Below, piece by piece: positions 53,479 through 64,000 of a stretch of DNA of 64,000 nt. Under the pieces are notes generated by a model. It was not told the DNA's origin, searched no databases, and was given only the letters and a program-made list of their open reading frames with translations. The translations under genes and the position numbers were made by a program. Within the stretch, counting starts at the first letter, position 1. Every line of letters starts with the position of its first letter. This stretch comes from Pseudorhodobacter turbinis (GTDB lineage Bacteria > Pseudomonadota > Alphaproteobacteria > Rhodobacterales > Rhodobacteraceae): positions 310,001 through 374,000 of the forward strand of contig NZ_CP039964.1 in the NCBI RefSeq assembly GCF_005234135.1. Direction: 5' to 3'.

Positions 53479-54372
53479 TTAGCCTGCGACAGAGGCGGCG
53501 TGGATCGCGTCGATTGCTTTGGCAAGCGTTGCGTCGAACTCTGCATCGGTCTGCCCTGCGTTCAGCCCTTCGGAAAGCGCACGGCTAAAGCTGGCGATCA
53601 TGCCTGCGTTTTGCGACAGCATCCGGTTTGCTTCATCCCGCGAATACCCACCCGAGAGGGCGACAACCTTCATCACCGCAGGGTGATCCACCAAAGCTTT
53701 GTAATGATTTGCTTTTGTGGGCAAAGACAGCTTGAGCATGACCTTTTGACCAGCAGGCAGCGCGTCCAGATGGCGCAAGATTGCGTCGCGCAGCAGCTCT
53801 TCGGCCTCTGCCTTGTCGGCGATGGTGATGGTGACCTCGGGCTCCAAAATTGGCATCAGTCCAGCGGCAGTAACCTCTGCCCCCAAGGCGAATTGCTGGG
53901 CAACGATCGCCTCAATGCCCTTTGGGTTGGCCGCATTAATGACAGAACGTTCCTTGGTGCCGAAAATGCCCGCCTTTGCCGCACGTGCCAAAAGCTCGGT
54001 AAGGCCGGGGATGGGCTTTAGCAGCTGCACGCCGTTGGCCTCATCCTCAAGCCCCTTGTCGATTTTCAAAAAAGGCACAACGCCGCGTTTTTCCCACAGG
54101 TATTGTGCGGTGGGAATCCCGTCGACGTCGCGGTCCATGGTTGCTTCAAACAAGATCGCGCCGACAACTTTTTCGCCATTAAATGCAGGCGACTTCATGA
54201 TCCGGGCGCGCATGGCGTGAACCATATCGAACATCTCGGCGTCGGTGCTATAGGCGCTTTCCTCAACGCCATAAAGCCGCAGCGCCTTGGGGGTGGAGCC
54301 GCCGCTTTGATCCAACGCCGCGATAAAGCCTGCGCCTTTGGTCATATGTTCGGCCATTTTGGTCTTCGCCAT
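53479..54372 (-). CDS. Fructose-bisphosphate aldolase, class I (bacterial short form)
   Basis: A 297-aa metal-independent aldolase that reversibly splits fructose 1,6-bisphosphate into glyceraldehyde-3-phosphate and dihydroxyacetone phosphate. It starts MAKTKMAEHMTKGAGFIAAL. LDQSGGSTPKALRLYGV, PFLKIDKGLEDEANGVQLLKPI, LMPILEPEVTI and KVMLKLSLPTKANHYKALVDHP match class I aldolases of the staphylococcal Fda type; the Schiff-base lysine is probably in the KLSLPTKAN block. It is co-directional with pgk, 133 bp downstream of it. Confidence 0.94.
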   Translation of the reverse strand: MAKTKMAEHMTKGAGFIAALDQSGGSTPKALRLYGVEESAYSTDAEMFDMVHAMRARIMKSPAFNGEKVVGAILFEATMDRDVDGIPTAQYLWEKRGVVPFLKIDKGLEDEANGVQLLKPIPGLTELLARAAKAGIFGTKERSVINAANPKGIEAIVAQQFALGAEVTAAGLMPILEPEVTITIADKAEAEELLRDAILRHLDALPAGQKVMLKLSLPTKANHYKALVDHPAVMKVVALSGGYSRDEANRMLSQNAGMIASFSRALSEGLNAGQTDAEFDATLAKAIDAIHAASVAG

Positions 54373-54505
54373 CGTCAAATCCTTATCTGTTCACGAAAGG
54401 GCCCGAAGCCCGATTGAAAGCGGACATAGCCCTAAGCGCGGATGCGTTCAATTCTGTTGGCGCTAACGACTTGCGAAAGGCCGGAGAAATCCCGTTCGGG
54501 TTGTG

Positions 54506-55699
54506 TCAATCCTTGAGGACGGCAACGCCGGGGAGATCCTTGCCCTCCATCCACTCCAGGAACGCACCGCCTGCGCTCGAAATATAGGTGAATTGATCCG
54601 CGACCCCTGCTTTGTTCAGCGCGGCCACGGTGTCACCGCCGCCCGCAACCGAGACAAGGCTGCCTTCGCCCGTCAAAGCGCCGGCCTTTTGTGCGGCAGT
54701 ATTGGTGGCCGCGTCAAAGGGAGAGATTTCAAACGCACCCAGCGGGCCGTTCCAGATCAAGGTGCGGGAATTGGTGAATACCTCGGCGATATGGGCGACG
54801 CTTTCAGGGCCGGCATCAAGGATCATCGCATCCTCGGGGCAGGCGCTTGCAGGCAAAACCTCAGAGGCGGCGCCTTCCTTGAACTCACGCGCGACCACGA
54901 TATCGCTTGGCAGGTGGATGGTGCAGCCGGCCTGTTTTGCCTTGGCAAGAATTTCAAGCGCTGTTTCGGTCATGTCCCGTTCGGCAAGGGATTTTCCGAC
55001 CTCGATCCCTTGTGCCACCAGAAAGGTATTGGCCATGCCGCCGCCGATGATCAGATGATCGACCTTGGTCACAAGGTTGCCCAGCAGGTCCAGCTTGGTC
55101 GAAACCTTGGCCCCGCCAACGACGGCCGCCACCGGACGGGCAGGGTTGCCCAAAGCGGCCTCTAGCGCTGTCAACTCGGCTTGCATCAAACGGCCTGCGC
55201 AATTGGGCAAAAGCCGGGCAATCGCCTCGGTGCTGGCATGGGCGCGGTGTGCGGCCGAAAACGCATCATTGACATAGACATCGCCCAAGGCGGCCATGCT
55301 TGCGGCCAGCATCGCGTCGTTTTTCTCTTCGCCTGCATGGAAACGGGTATTTTCCAACAAGACCACCTCTTTGACCCCCATCGCGGCCACGGCCGTTTTC
55401 GCAGGTGCGCCGATGCAGTCACTGGCAAAGCTCACCTTAACATCACCCAAAGCGGCTTGGAGGGCCGGGACCACCTGGTCCAGGCTCATCTCTGGCACCA
55501 CGGCCCCCTTGGGCCGACCGAAATGCGCCAGCAGCACGGGCTTGCCGCCCTTGGCCAGAATATCCGCCACCGTCGGGATGATCCGCTCAATACGGGTGGC
55601 ATCCGTTACCTTGCCGCCGGACATGGGCACGTTCAAATCCACCCGCACCAGCGCAACTTTGCCGTTCAAGTCCATGTCATCCAGTGTTTTCCAAGCCAT
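54506..55699 (-). CDS. pgk: Phosphoglycerate kinase
   Basis: A 397-aa glycolytic/gluconeogenic enzyme transferring phosphate between 1,3-bisphosphoglycerate and ADP. It starts [20 protein letters not shown]; the frame extends four codons upstream. The substrate-binding signature is [13 protein letters not shown], with HFGRPKG and the hinge-side [15 protein letters not shown]. The nucleotide domain has [28 protein letters not shown] and the C-terminal [16 protein letters not shown]. Full length, no lesions. Confidence 0.97.
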   Translation of the reverse strand: MAWKTLDDMDLNGKVALVRVDLNVPMSGGKVTDATRIERIIPTVADILAKGGKPVLLAHFGRPKGAVVPEMSLDQVVPALQAALGDVKVSFASDCIGAPAKTAVAAMGVKEVVLLENTRFHAGEEKNDAMLAASMAALGDVYVNDAFSAAHRAHASTEAIARLLPNCAGRLMQAELTALEAALGNPARPVAAVVGGAKVSTKLDLLGNLVTKVDHLIIGGGMANTFLVAQGIEVGKSLAERDMTETALEILAKAKQAGCTIHLPSDIVVAREFKEGAASEVLPASACPEDAMILDAGPESVAHIAEVFTNSRTLIWNGPLGAFEISPFDAATNTAAQKAGALTGEGSLVSVAGGGDTVAALNKAGVADQFTYISSAGGAFLEWMEGKDLPGVAVLKD

Positions 55700-55823
55700 C
55701 TCGGCCTCCATGCGTTCTGTTGCCCCTTTCCACCCTATCCCTGCACCCGCGTCAATGGTTAGCCCTTTTCATCGCGGCCATGGATGATTAGGTTGCGCCA
55801 CATAAAAGCAACAGGAGCGCCAA

Positions 55824-56330
55824 ATGGCCGATATCAAAGACCCCGAAAACACGATCCTGATGGAACTCAAGAACGGTACCGTCGTGATTGAACTGCTTGC
55901 AGACGTCGCACCGGAACATACCAAACGTATGAAAGAGCTGGCCCGTGAAGGCGCTTATGACAACGTTTGCTTTCACCGCGTGATCGACGGCTTCATGGCC
56001 CAGACCGGCGATGTAGAGCACGGCGATATGGAAGACGGCTTTAATGTGCGCCGCGCAGGAACGGGCGGTTCCGACAAGCCCGACCTTCCGGCAGAGTTTT
56101 CCAAGCTGCCCCACGCGCGCGGCACTTTGGGGGCGGCACGTTCGTCGAACCCGAACTCGGCCAACAGCCAGTTTTTCATTAACTTCAAAGACAATGATTT
56201 CCTGAACGGGCAATACACGGTTTATGGCCGCGTGATTTCCGGGATGGAACATGTGGATGCGATCGTCAAAGGCGAGCCACCCGAAGCGCCTGACCGCATG
56301 ATCTCGGTCAAGGTTGCCGCTGATGCGTAA
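55824..56330 (+). CDS. Cytoplasmic peptidyl-prolyl cis-trans isomerase (cyclophilin)
   Basis: A 168-aa cyclophilin without a signal peptide, starting MADIKDPENTILMELKNGTV. The active-site region is CFHRVIDGFMAQTGDV (the Phe-His-Arg motif), with NSANSQFFINFKDNDFLNGQYTVYGRVISGM later. It catalyses proline isomerisation during folding. A second, exported cyclophilin gene overlaps its 3' end by 8 bp, so the two are coupled paralogues for two compartments. Confidence 0.96.
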   Translation: MADIKDPENTILMELKNGTVVIELLADVAPEHTKRMKELAREGAYDNVCFHRVIDGFMAQTGDVEHGDMEDGFNVRRAGTGGSDKPDLPAEFSKLPHARGTLGAARSSNPNSANSQFFINFKDNDFLNGQYTVYGRVISGMEHVDAIVKGEPPEAPDRMISVKVAADA

Positions 56331-56934
56331 GGACACGCTGATCGCAGGCGGTTTCTTTGCAGTCGGGCTGGCGGTTTTGGGGGGCTGGACGCTCTCCCAA
56401 ACCGCGACACCCGCGATGGCGCAGGCTGTTGACGGCCCCGGCCCGAACCTTGTGATTGAGATGGACGGCGATGCAAAAGGCACGGTCGTGATCGACATGC
56501 TGCCCGATCTGGCGCCTAAGCATGTGACCCAGATCACGACGCTGGCCGAAAAAGGCGCCTATGATGGCGTCGTTTTCCACCGCGTGATCAACGGCTTCAT
56601 GGCCCAGACCGGCGATGTGCAATACGGTCAGTCCAGTGGTGATACGTCGCGCGCAGGTATGGGTGGGTCCGACCTGCCAAATATCCCGGCAGAGTTTTCA
56701 GATGAAAGCTTTGCGCGCGGCATCGTCGGCATGGCCCGCAGCCAAAGCCCCGATTCCGCCAATAGCCAGTTCTTCATCATGTTCGCGCCGGGACCGTTTT
56801 TGGATGGTCAGTATACGGTCGTGGGCCGCGTGATTGATGGCATGGATGTGGTCGATCAGATCAAACTGGGTGCCGGAAGCAATGGCGAGGTTTCCGACCC
56901 CGACAAGATGGTTTCCGTAACCGTTCAGAGATAA
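56323..56934 (+). CDS. Exported peptidyl-prolyl cis-trans isomerase (cyclophilin)
   Basis: A 203-aa cyclophilin starting MRKDTLIAGGFFAVGLAVLG; the ATG overlaps the stop of the previous gene (ATGCGTAA). An N-terminal hydrophobic segment followed by TATPAMAQA suggests a signal peptide, so it should act in the periplasm. VFHRVINGFMAQTGDVQYG and DSANSQFFIMFAPGPFLDGQYTVVGRVIDGM match the cytoplasmic paralogue closely. A hairpin terminator follows. Confidence 0.95.
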   Translation: MRKDTLIAGGFFAVGLAVLGGWTLSQTATPAMAQAVDGPGPNLVIEMDGDAKGTVVIDMLPDLAPKHVTQITTLAEKGAYDGVVFHRVINGFMAQTGDVQYGQSSGDTSRAGMGGSDLPNIPAEFSDESFARGIVGMARSQSPDSANSQFFIMFAPGPFLDGQYTVVGRVIDGMDVVDQIKLGAGSNGEVSDPDKMVSVTVQR

Positions 56935-56940
56935 TAAATT

Positions 56941-56971
56941 GGCCCATCCCCGATGTTTGCGGGGATGGGCC
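56941..56971. terminator. Bidirectional terminator between cyclophilin and tyrS genes
   Basis: GGCCCATCCCCG and CGGGGATGGGCC pair perfectly (12 bp) around ATGTTTG. It sits between two convergent genes and can serve both strands. Confidence 0.82.
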
Positions 56972-56980
56972 GAAGCCGTT

Positions 56981-58231
56981 TTATGCCATCACAATCAGCG
57001 CATGACGTTTGCGCCCTGCGGTCAGCTTGATCGGCTGTGCAAGATCGGCGGCGGTGATCATCTGGCCCGCCTCGGTCACAGCCTCATCATTCAGCCGCGC
57101 GCCACCCTCGGCAATCAACCGCTTGGCATCTTTGCCCGATTTCGACAGTCCCGATTTCACAAACAGCGATGACACCGAAACCCCCTCGGCCAAGTCCTGC
57201 GCAGAGACCTTGAAGGTCGGCAAATCCTCGCCGGTGCCACCCTTCTCAAAAACCTCGCGCGCGGTGGCCTCGGCATTGGCCGCGGCATCGGCACCGTGGC
57301 AAAGGGTTGTCACCTCATTGGCCAGAATCACTTTGGCGGCGTTGATCTCGGAGCCTTCAAGCGCTGCAAGCCGGTCACATTCTTCAACCGGTAGTTCGGT
57401 ATAAAGCTTCAGGAACCGGCCGACATCGGCATCGGTGGTGTTGCGCCAGAACTGCCAGAACTCATAAGGCGAAAGCATATCGGCGTTCAGCCACATCGCC
57501 CCGCCCTGGCTTTTGCCCATTTTGCGCCCGTCAGAGGTGGTCAGCAAAGGTGAGGTCAGCCCGAAGATCTGCGTATCCAACACCCGCCGTGTCAGGTCGA
57601 TCCCGTTGATGATATTGCCCCATTGGTCCGATCCGCCCATCTGCAACACACAGCCATAACGGCGATTAAGCTCAAGAAAATCATAGGCTTGCAGGATCAT
57701 ATAGTTGAATTCAAGGAAGGACAGGCTTTGTTCGCGGTCAAGCCGGGATTTCACGCTCTCGAACGACAGCATCCGGTTGATGGAAAAGTAACGCCCGATA
57801 TCGCGCAGAAAATCAAGGTAGTTCAACCCGTCCAGCCATTCCGCATTGTTGAGCATGATCGCGTCACTCGGCCCGTCGCCATAGCGCAGGTATTTTGCAA
57901 ACACCTGCTGCATGCCGTTGATGTTCTCGCCGATCTGTTCCGGCGACAGCAATGGCCGTTCATCGGCGCGAAAGCTGGGATCGCCGACCTTGGTCGTGCC
58001 GCCGCCCATCAGGGTGATCGGCTTGTGGCCGGTCTTTTGCAGCCAGCGCAGCATCATGATGTTCAACAGATGCCCGACGTGAAGCGATTTGGCCGTGGCA
58101 TCATAGCCGATATAGGTTGGCACGACGCCCTTCACCAAAGCTTCGTCCAACGCCTGATAGTCGGTGCAGTCGGCCAGAAAGCCGCGCTCCATCATCACGC
58201 GCATGAAATCCGATTTTGCATGGTAGGTCAT
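56981..58231 (-). CDS. tyrS: Tyrosyl-tRNA synthetase
   Basis: A 416-aa class I aminoacyl-tRNA synthetase that charges tRNA-Tyr. The HIGH-type motif is in [20 protein letters not shown], the tyrosine pocket in [31 protein letters not shown], and the KMSKS-type loop is [15 protein letters not shown] (KMGKS here). The C-terminal S4 RNA-binding domain ([29 protein letters not shown]) is present. Divergent from anmK with 77 bp between the starts. Confidence 0.97.
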   Translation of the reverse strand: MTYHAKSDFMRVMMERGFLADCTDYQALDEALVKGVVPTYIGYDATAKSLHVGHLLNIMMLRWLQKTGHKPITLMGGGTTKVGDPSFRADERPLLSPEQIGENINGMQQVFAKYLRYGDGPSDAIMLNNAEWLDGLNYLDFLRDIGRYFSINRMLSFESVKSRLDREQSLSFLEFNYMILQAYDFLELNRRYGCVLQMGGSDQWGNIINGIDLTRRVLDTQIFGLTSPLLTTSDGRKMGKSQGGAMWLNADMLSPYEFWQFWRNTTDADVGRFLKLYTELPVEECDRLAALEGSEINAAKVILANEVTTLCHGADAAANAEATAREVFEKGGTGEDLPTFKVSAQDLAEGVSVSSLFVKSGLSKSGKDAKRLIAEGGARLNDEAVTEAGQMITAADLAQPIKLTAGRKRHALIVMA

Positions 58232-58308
58232 GGGTCACTCGTGCTTTATAGGAATTTAAGATCATGCGCGTATAGCGGGACGATAGCGTGGCGTCAAAGG
58301 GGGCTTGA

Positions 58309-59403
58309 ATGTTGAAGGCGGGGCCGGTTTGGGCATTGGGGGCGATGTCTGGCACTTCGCTTGACGGGGTGGATGCGGCGATGGTGCTAACCGACGGGCA
58401 AAACCTGCTCGAATTTGGCCATACCGCTTACCGCGAATACACCCCGGCACAGCGAGAGGCGATCCGTGCGGGCTTCGGGCTTTGGCAGGATGATTCGGGC
58501 GTAGAGGACGTGGCTGAGGTGGTTGAGGCCGCCCATGCAGCCGTTCTGGGCCTGTTTGACGGTGCAGAGCTGGTGGGCTTCCACGGGCAAACGCTGGCAC
58601 ATGATCCGGGCGGGCGGGGCACGCATCAGGCGGGATCGGGCGCAGTTTTGGCGCAGGTTCTGGGCCTGCCGGTGGTTTGGGATTTCCGCACCGCCGATGT
58701 CGAGATGGGCGGGCAGGGCGCACCGCTGGCGCCGTTTTTCCATTTTGCCTGTGCGAAATATATCGGGGCTGATGCACCCTTGGCTTTTTTAAACCTTGGC
58801 GGGGTGGGAAATCTGACATGGGTGGACCCGCGCTTTGCCAAGGCGGAGGAGGCGGGGGTCTGTGTGGCCTTTGATACAGGGCCTGCCAATGCGCCGATCA
58901 ATGACCTGATGCAGGCCCGCTTGGGGTTGGACTGTGACAAAGGCGGGGCTTTGGCTGCAAGCGGTGTGCCGGATGCGGGAATTCTGGACAGATTTCTTGC
59001 GCATCCGTATTTCTTGAAAATGCCTCCGAAATCGCTGGACCGCAATGATTTTGACAGCCTGTCAGATGCCGTTGCGGGGCTGTCCGATGCAGATGCAGCC
59101 GCGACCTTAACCGCCGCCGCCGCCGCCGCCGTCGCCAAAGGGGCAGAGCATTTTCCCGCCCCAGTTTCCCGTTTATTGGTGACAGGAGGCGGGCGGCACA
59201 ATGCGGTGATCATGGCCGCGCTTGGCCAGCTGATGGGCTGTGACGTGGCACCGGTAGAGGCTGTCGGCCTTGATGGCGATATGCTGGAGGCGCAGGCCTT
59301 TGCCTATCTCGCGGTGCGGGTCGCGATGGGCCTGCCCACATCCGGTCCCGGCACAACAGGTGTGCGCGCGACGATCGGGGGCGGGCAGATCAGCCGACCT
59401 TAA
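58309..59403 (+). CDS. anmK: Anhydro-N-acetylmuramic acid kinase
   Basis: A 364-aa enzyme that opens and phosphorylates anhydro-MurNAc released by wall turnover, giving MurNAc-6-phosphate for recycling. [20 protein letters not shown] is the family's N-terminal ATP motif. [39 protein letters not shown] and [15 protein letters not shown] are characteristic, with [19 protein letters not shown] near the end. Its stop overlaps the convergent rarD stop by 4 bp. Confidence 0.96.
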   Translation: MLKAGPVWALGAMSGTSLDGVDAAMVLTDGQNLLEFGHTAYREYTPAQREAIRAGFGLWQDDSGVEDVAEVVEAAHAAVLGLFDGAELVGFHGQTLAHDPGGRGTHQAGSGAVLAQVLGLPVVWDFRTADVEMGGQGAPLAPFFHFACAKYIGADAPLAFLNLGGVGNLTWVDPRFAKAEEAGVCVAFDTGPANAPINDLMQARLGLDCDKGGALAASGVPDAGILDRFLAHPYFLKMPPKSLDRNDFDSLSDAVAGLSDADAAATLTAAAAAAVAKGAEHFPAPVSRLLVTGGGRHNAVIMAALGQLMGCDVAPVEAVGLDGDMLEAQAFAYLAVRVAMGLPTSGPGTTGVRATIGGGQISRP

Positions 59404-60308
59404 AGCGCAGGTTTGCGTTTGCGGTCCCGGAACATCGAAAGGGTATAAAGCACAAGGGCAACCCAGATCATCGGGAAGGCGATCATACGCGCGATGCCAA
59501 AGGGCTCTTTGAAGATGAACACGGCAGTGAGCATGATCATGGTTGGCGCGATATATTGCATGATGCCAATGGTTGAAAGCCGCAAGCCCTTGGCACCATT
59601 TGCATAAAACATCAAAGGCACGGCTGTGACCACACCGCAGCCCAGCAAAAGACCGGTATCCCAAGCATTGCCCATCAAGAAATGTCCGCTGCCCTGCACT
59701 TGCAGATAGATCATATAGCCAAGCGCGAAGGGCGAAAGCAAAATCACCTCTAGGGCGAAGCCTTGGTTCGGGCCAATAGGAAGCTGCTTTTTAAGGTAGG
59801 CGTAAAACCCCCATGTGACCATCAAGATCACTGCGACCACCGGCAAACGGCCCAGGTCGACGGTCAGCACCACAACCGCCAGTGCAGCCAACGCCACCGC
59901 AGCCTTTTGCAGCGGGGCGATCCGTTCCTGTAGCAAGATCGCGCCAAGAAGGATGCTAAACAGCGGGTTGATGTAGTAGCCAAGGGCGGCATCAAGCGCG
60001 TGGCCCGCGCCAATCGCCCAAACATAAGCCCCCCAATTAAGCGAGATCAGCGTGGCCGCCACCGCCCCCATGAACAAGGTCAAAGGGGTGCGCAGCGCAA
60101 GCCGCAGCTCGGCCGTGCGGCCTTGATACAGCAACACGGCAGCGGCGATAGGCAGGGACCAAATGACGCGGTGGACGATGACCTCTTGCGGCGGGACATG
60201 TGCCAGCGCCTTCATATAAAGCGGCAAAAAACCCCAAATGAAATACGCTGAAAACGCGTAAATAAAGCCACGCAGAGTATCGGTGTTTTTTGGGGCGAGC
60301 TGTGTCAT
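59400..60308 (-). CDS. rarD: EamA-family transporter RarD
   Basis: A 302-aa inner-membrane protein with about ten hydrophobic segments in two EamA repeats. [38 protein letters not shown] is the RarD signature beginning; [36 protein letters not shown] and [27 protein letters not shown] follow. RarD proteins are putative drug/metabolite exporters of uncertain substrate (originally linked to chloramphenicol sensitivity). It lies downstream of the eno operon on the same strand, behind a terminator-like hairpin. Confidence 0.93.
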   Translation of the reverse strand: MTQLAPKNTDTLRGFIYAFSAYFIWGFLPLYMKALAHVPPQEVIVHRVIWSLPIAAAVLLYQGRTAELRLALRTPLTLFMGAVAATLISLNWGAYVWAIGAGHALDAALGYYINPLFSILLGAILLQERIAPLQKAAVALAALAVVVLTVDLGRLPVVAVILMVTWGFYAYLKKQLPIGPNQGFALEVILLSPFALGYMIYLQVQGSGHFLMGNAWDTGLLLGCGVVTAVPLMFYANGAKGLRLSTIGIMQYIAPTMIMLTAVFIFKEPFGIARMIAFPMIWVALVLYTLSMFRDRKRKPAL

Positions 60309-60386
60309 ATAACCGCATTAGCGCTGCCTATGGCTTTGCGCCAGCGCAATTTTGTACCCGCTACATTCGGGCCCCCAAAAGGGGTG

Positions 60387-60412
60387 CCCCCGCCGATGGA
60401 TATCGGCAGGGG
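60387..60412 (-). terminator. Terminator downstream of eno
   Basis: Read leftward, CCCCTGCCGAT-ATCC-ATCGGCGGGG forms an 11-bp stem with one non-Watson-Crick (T-G) pair. A second small hairpin (GGGC...GCCC around AAAA) overlaps on the far side, and CCCCTTTTGGG follows. It probably ends the fur-EamA-eno transcript. Confidence 0.65.
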
Positions 60413-60421
60413 CGTGGTGCT

Positions 60422-62647
<2,226 letters not shown>

Positions 62648-62651
<4 letters not shown>

Positions 62652-63067
62652 GTTGATTTCGGCTTTACTGGCACGCCGTATAGTTCCAGCCGGTGCCCTT
62701 TGAGGTGATAGCCAAGCCGTGCGGCAATACGTTCTTGCAGGGCCTCGATTTCGGGGTCGACGAATTCGATGACTTCACCGGAATGCATATCGATCAGATG
62801 GTCGTGGTGGTCGCGCTCGGCATCTTCATAGCGGGCGCGGCCATCGCCGAATTCCAGACGTTCCAGAATGCCAGCCTCTTCAAACAGTTTGACACTGCGG
62901 TAAACCGTAGCAAGCGAGATGCGCGGATCAATGCCGGAGGCACGCGTATAGAGCTCCTCCACATCGGGATGATCCTCGGCCTCTCCGATCACGCGGGCCA
63001 CAACGCGGCGTTGCCCGGTCATGCGCAGGCCCTTGGCCTCACAACGAGCGATGATGTCTTTGGCCAT
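62648..63067 (-). CDS. Fur-family metalloregulator (Fur/Mur)
   Basis: A 139-aa regulator starting MAKDIIARCEAKGLRMTGQR; the frame extends eleven codons upstream without conserved residues. The winged helix includes VEELYTRASGIDPRISLATVYRSVKLFEEAGILERLEF. The dimerisation domain keeps the metal-binding RDHHDHLIDMHSGEVIEF. The only Cys is near the N-terminus, so the structural CxxC zinc site of E. coli Fur is absent, as in alphaproteobacterial Mur/Fur proteins, which respond to manganese or iron. It is the first gene of a group with an EamA exporter and eno. Confidence 0.92.
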
Positions 63068-63142
63068 GGATCCGCCCCATTCGTCATTTCTGCGGCCCAT
63101 TTAGGCAGTTTGGGCCGCAGGCTCCACCCCTATTTCAGGCGT

Positions 63143-63817
63143 TCAGGCATAGAGCGGGGGAACACCCGCCTGCCGGTGGATATCATTGACCACGGGTTGG
63201 TCGAGTCCAAGCCCTTGGGCAAGCCCGTGGAGGTATTGAGCCTCGGCCTGACTATCCAGATCAATCGCCATGAGAGAGACCAGATAAACCTGCTCTTCCA
63301 TCCCGTGGGGCACATCGGCGGTGAGACCATCAATATCGGGCTGCTGTTCAAATAGGCTGGTGACATAGGCGCGCTCTGCCTGAGAGGCTTCCTCCAGATG
63401 TTCCATTAACTTGGCGCGCTCGGCGTCATCAAGTTTGCCATCGGCCATCGCGGCCTGGACCATTGCGCGCAGCAATAAAGCGGCGGCGAGTTCCTGATCG
63501 CGGCTGGGTGCTGCGCCAGCTTGGCCGAGAATGGCGGGATTGAATGCAGGGTTGAGGCCCGTATCTGCGCTTTGGGAGGCTTGCCCGCCCAGAAGGCCGC
63601 TAAGCGCAGGACCCGCCTGTGCCAGCAATCCGCCCAAGCCCGAGGTATGTGGTCCGCGCGCATCCGCATTCGCGCGAGAGGCCCCGCCAAGGCTTTCAAG
63701 CATGCCCCCGATTCCGCCGCTGCCCAGTTTGGGCATGCCGTTGCGCGACACATGGCTTACGCCTTTGGCAATCACGACGCCGACGGCGACTTTGGCAAGT
63801 GTTGAAAATAAACTCAT
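63143..63817 (-). CDS. DUF533/TerB-like tellurite-resistance family protein
   Basis: A 224-aa protein starting MSLFSTLAKVAVGVVIAKGV. A glycine-rich, low-complexity first half (GSGGIGGMLESLGGASR, GLGGLLAQAGPALSGLLGG) precedes a helical TerB/DUF533 domain: ELAAALLLRAMVQAAMADGKLDDAERAKLMEHL, with acidic residues in the DGKLDDAE loop that may bind a metal. The end reads GLAQGLGLDQPVVNDIHRQAGV. The function of DUF533 proteins is not established; membrane association and envelope stress have been proposed. It has its own promoter region to the right (63818-64000), in which I see no gene. Confidence 0.88.
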   Translation of the reverse strand: MSLFSTLAKVAVGVVIAKGVSHVSRNGMPKLGSGGIGGMLESLGGASRANADARGPHTSGLGGLLAQAGPALSGLLGGQASQSADTGLNPAFNPAILGQAGAAPSRDQELAAALLLRAMVQAAMADGKLDDAERAKLMEHLEEASQAERAYVTSLFEQQPDIDGLTADVPHGMEEQVYLVSLMAIDLDSQAEAQYLHGLAQGLGLDQPVVNDIHRQAGVPPLYA

Positions 63818-64000
63818 ATGAGGAGACTCCTTTTAAGAACCACGTACTGTAAAAGAATGTGCTGTCCTTTGGCGAAATTGCAAGCTGCATGGTGCCGGAA
63901 AGGCAAAGAGTGGCCGCAGGGCCGGATGGGCAGCTGAACACGGGAGAGGGCAACTTTTTCATACTGTCGCCGCTCGGCAACACAACGCATCCGGCCGCTC

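Overview
The window is chromosomal DNA of an alphaproteobacterium, most likely a member of the Rhodobacterales (Roseobacter group). The main reasons are a complete-looking RcGTA-type gene transfer agent (GTA) cluster lying between fabF-mltG and cysE, a pyruvate dehydrogenase E1-beta that carries its own lipoyl domain, and a Fur-family regulator without the CxxC zinc site. No rRNA, tRNA or CRISPR array was seen.

Layout. 1-6 kb: part of a dipeptide/oligopeptide-type ABC transporter (permease and a substrate-binding protein split by an insertion sequence), a divergent GntR regulator and a translationally coupled amidohydrolase. 6-9.7 kb: a secreted beta-helix protein and an asparagine-synthase-like protein, probably polysaccharide related. 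9.9-17.3 kb: an accessory scrap-yard holding an IS110 transposase, an IS5 element, an IS3 end relic, a GGDEF protein, a peroxiredoxin, a truncated BtuF-like gene, a decayed IS256 element and a truncated LysR gene. 17.5-26.3 kb: a CUT2 sugar uptake operon with an FGGY kinase, then a polar amino-acid ABC operon with a C45-family acyltransferase and an RpiR regulator. 26.4-28.4 kb: a capsule-type glycosyltransferase fused to a kinase-like domain. 28.5-31 kb: fabF and mltG. 31-46.2 kb: the GTA structural cluster g1-g15. 46.5-49 kb: cysE followed by a relic zone. 49.2-64 kb: dense core metabolism (pdhABC, ftsB, class I aldolase, pgk, two cyclophilins, tyrS, anmK, rarD, eno, an EamA exporter, a Fur/Mur regulator, a DUF533/TerB-like protein).

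Main points. (1) Two apparently identical 1198-bp IS3-family (IS407-group) elements, each with a 4-bp target duplication, interrupt the peptide-binding-protein gene and GTA gene g15. Removing the IS plus one duplication restores an exact reading frame in both genes, so both insertions are recent; the g15 insertion probably disables the GTA. (2) The IS256-family transposase at 15.4-16.85 kb carries four roughly 37-42 bp insertions that share CCTCTCR and CTGYCGG ends around hairpin cores of unrelated sequence. Taking them out, together with one extra G and one stop codon, yields a nearly intact transposase. They look like a small palindromic mobile element and are the most novel signal here. (3) The GTA cluster is preceded by a promoter-like sequence overlapping a dyad and followed at once by a rho-independent terminator, which suggests a leader/attenuator or a small RNA.

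All functions are inferred from reading the sequence; no database search was run.
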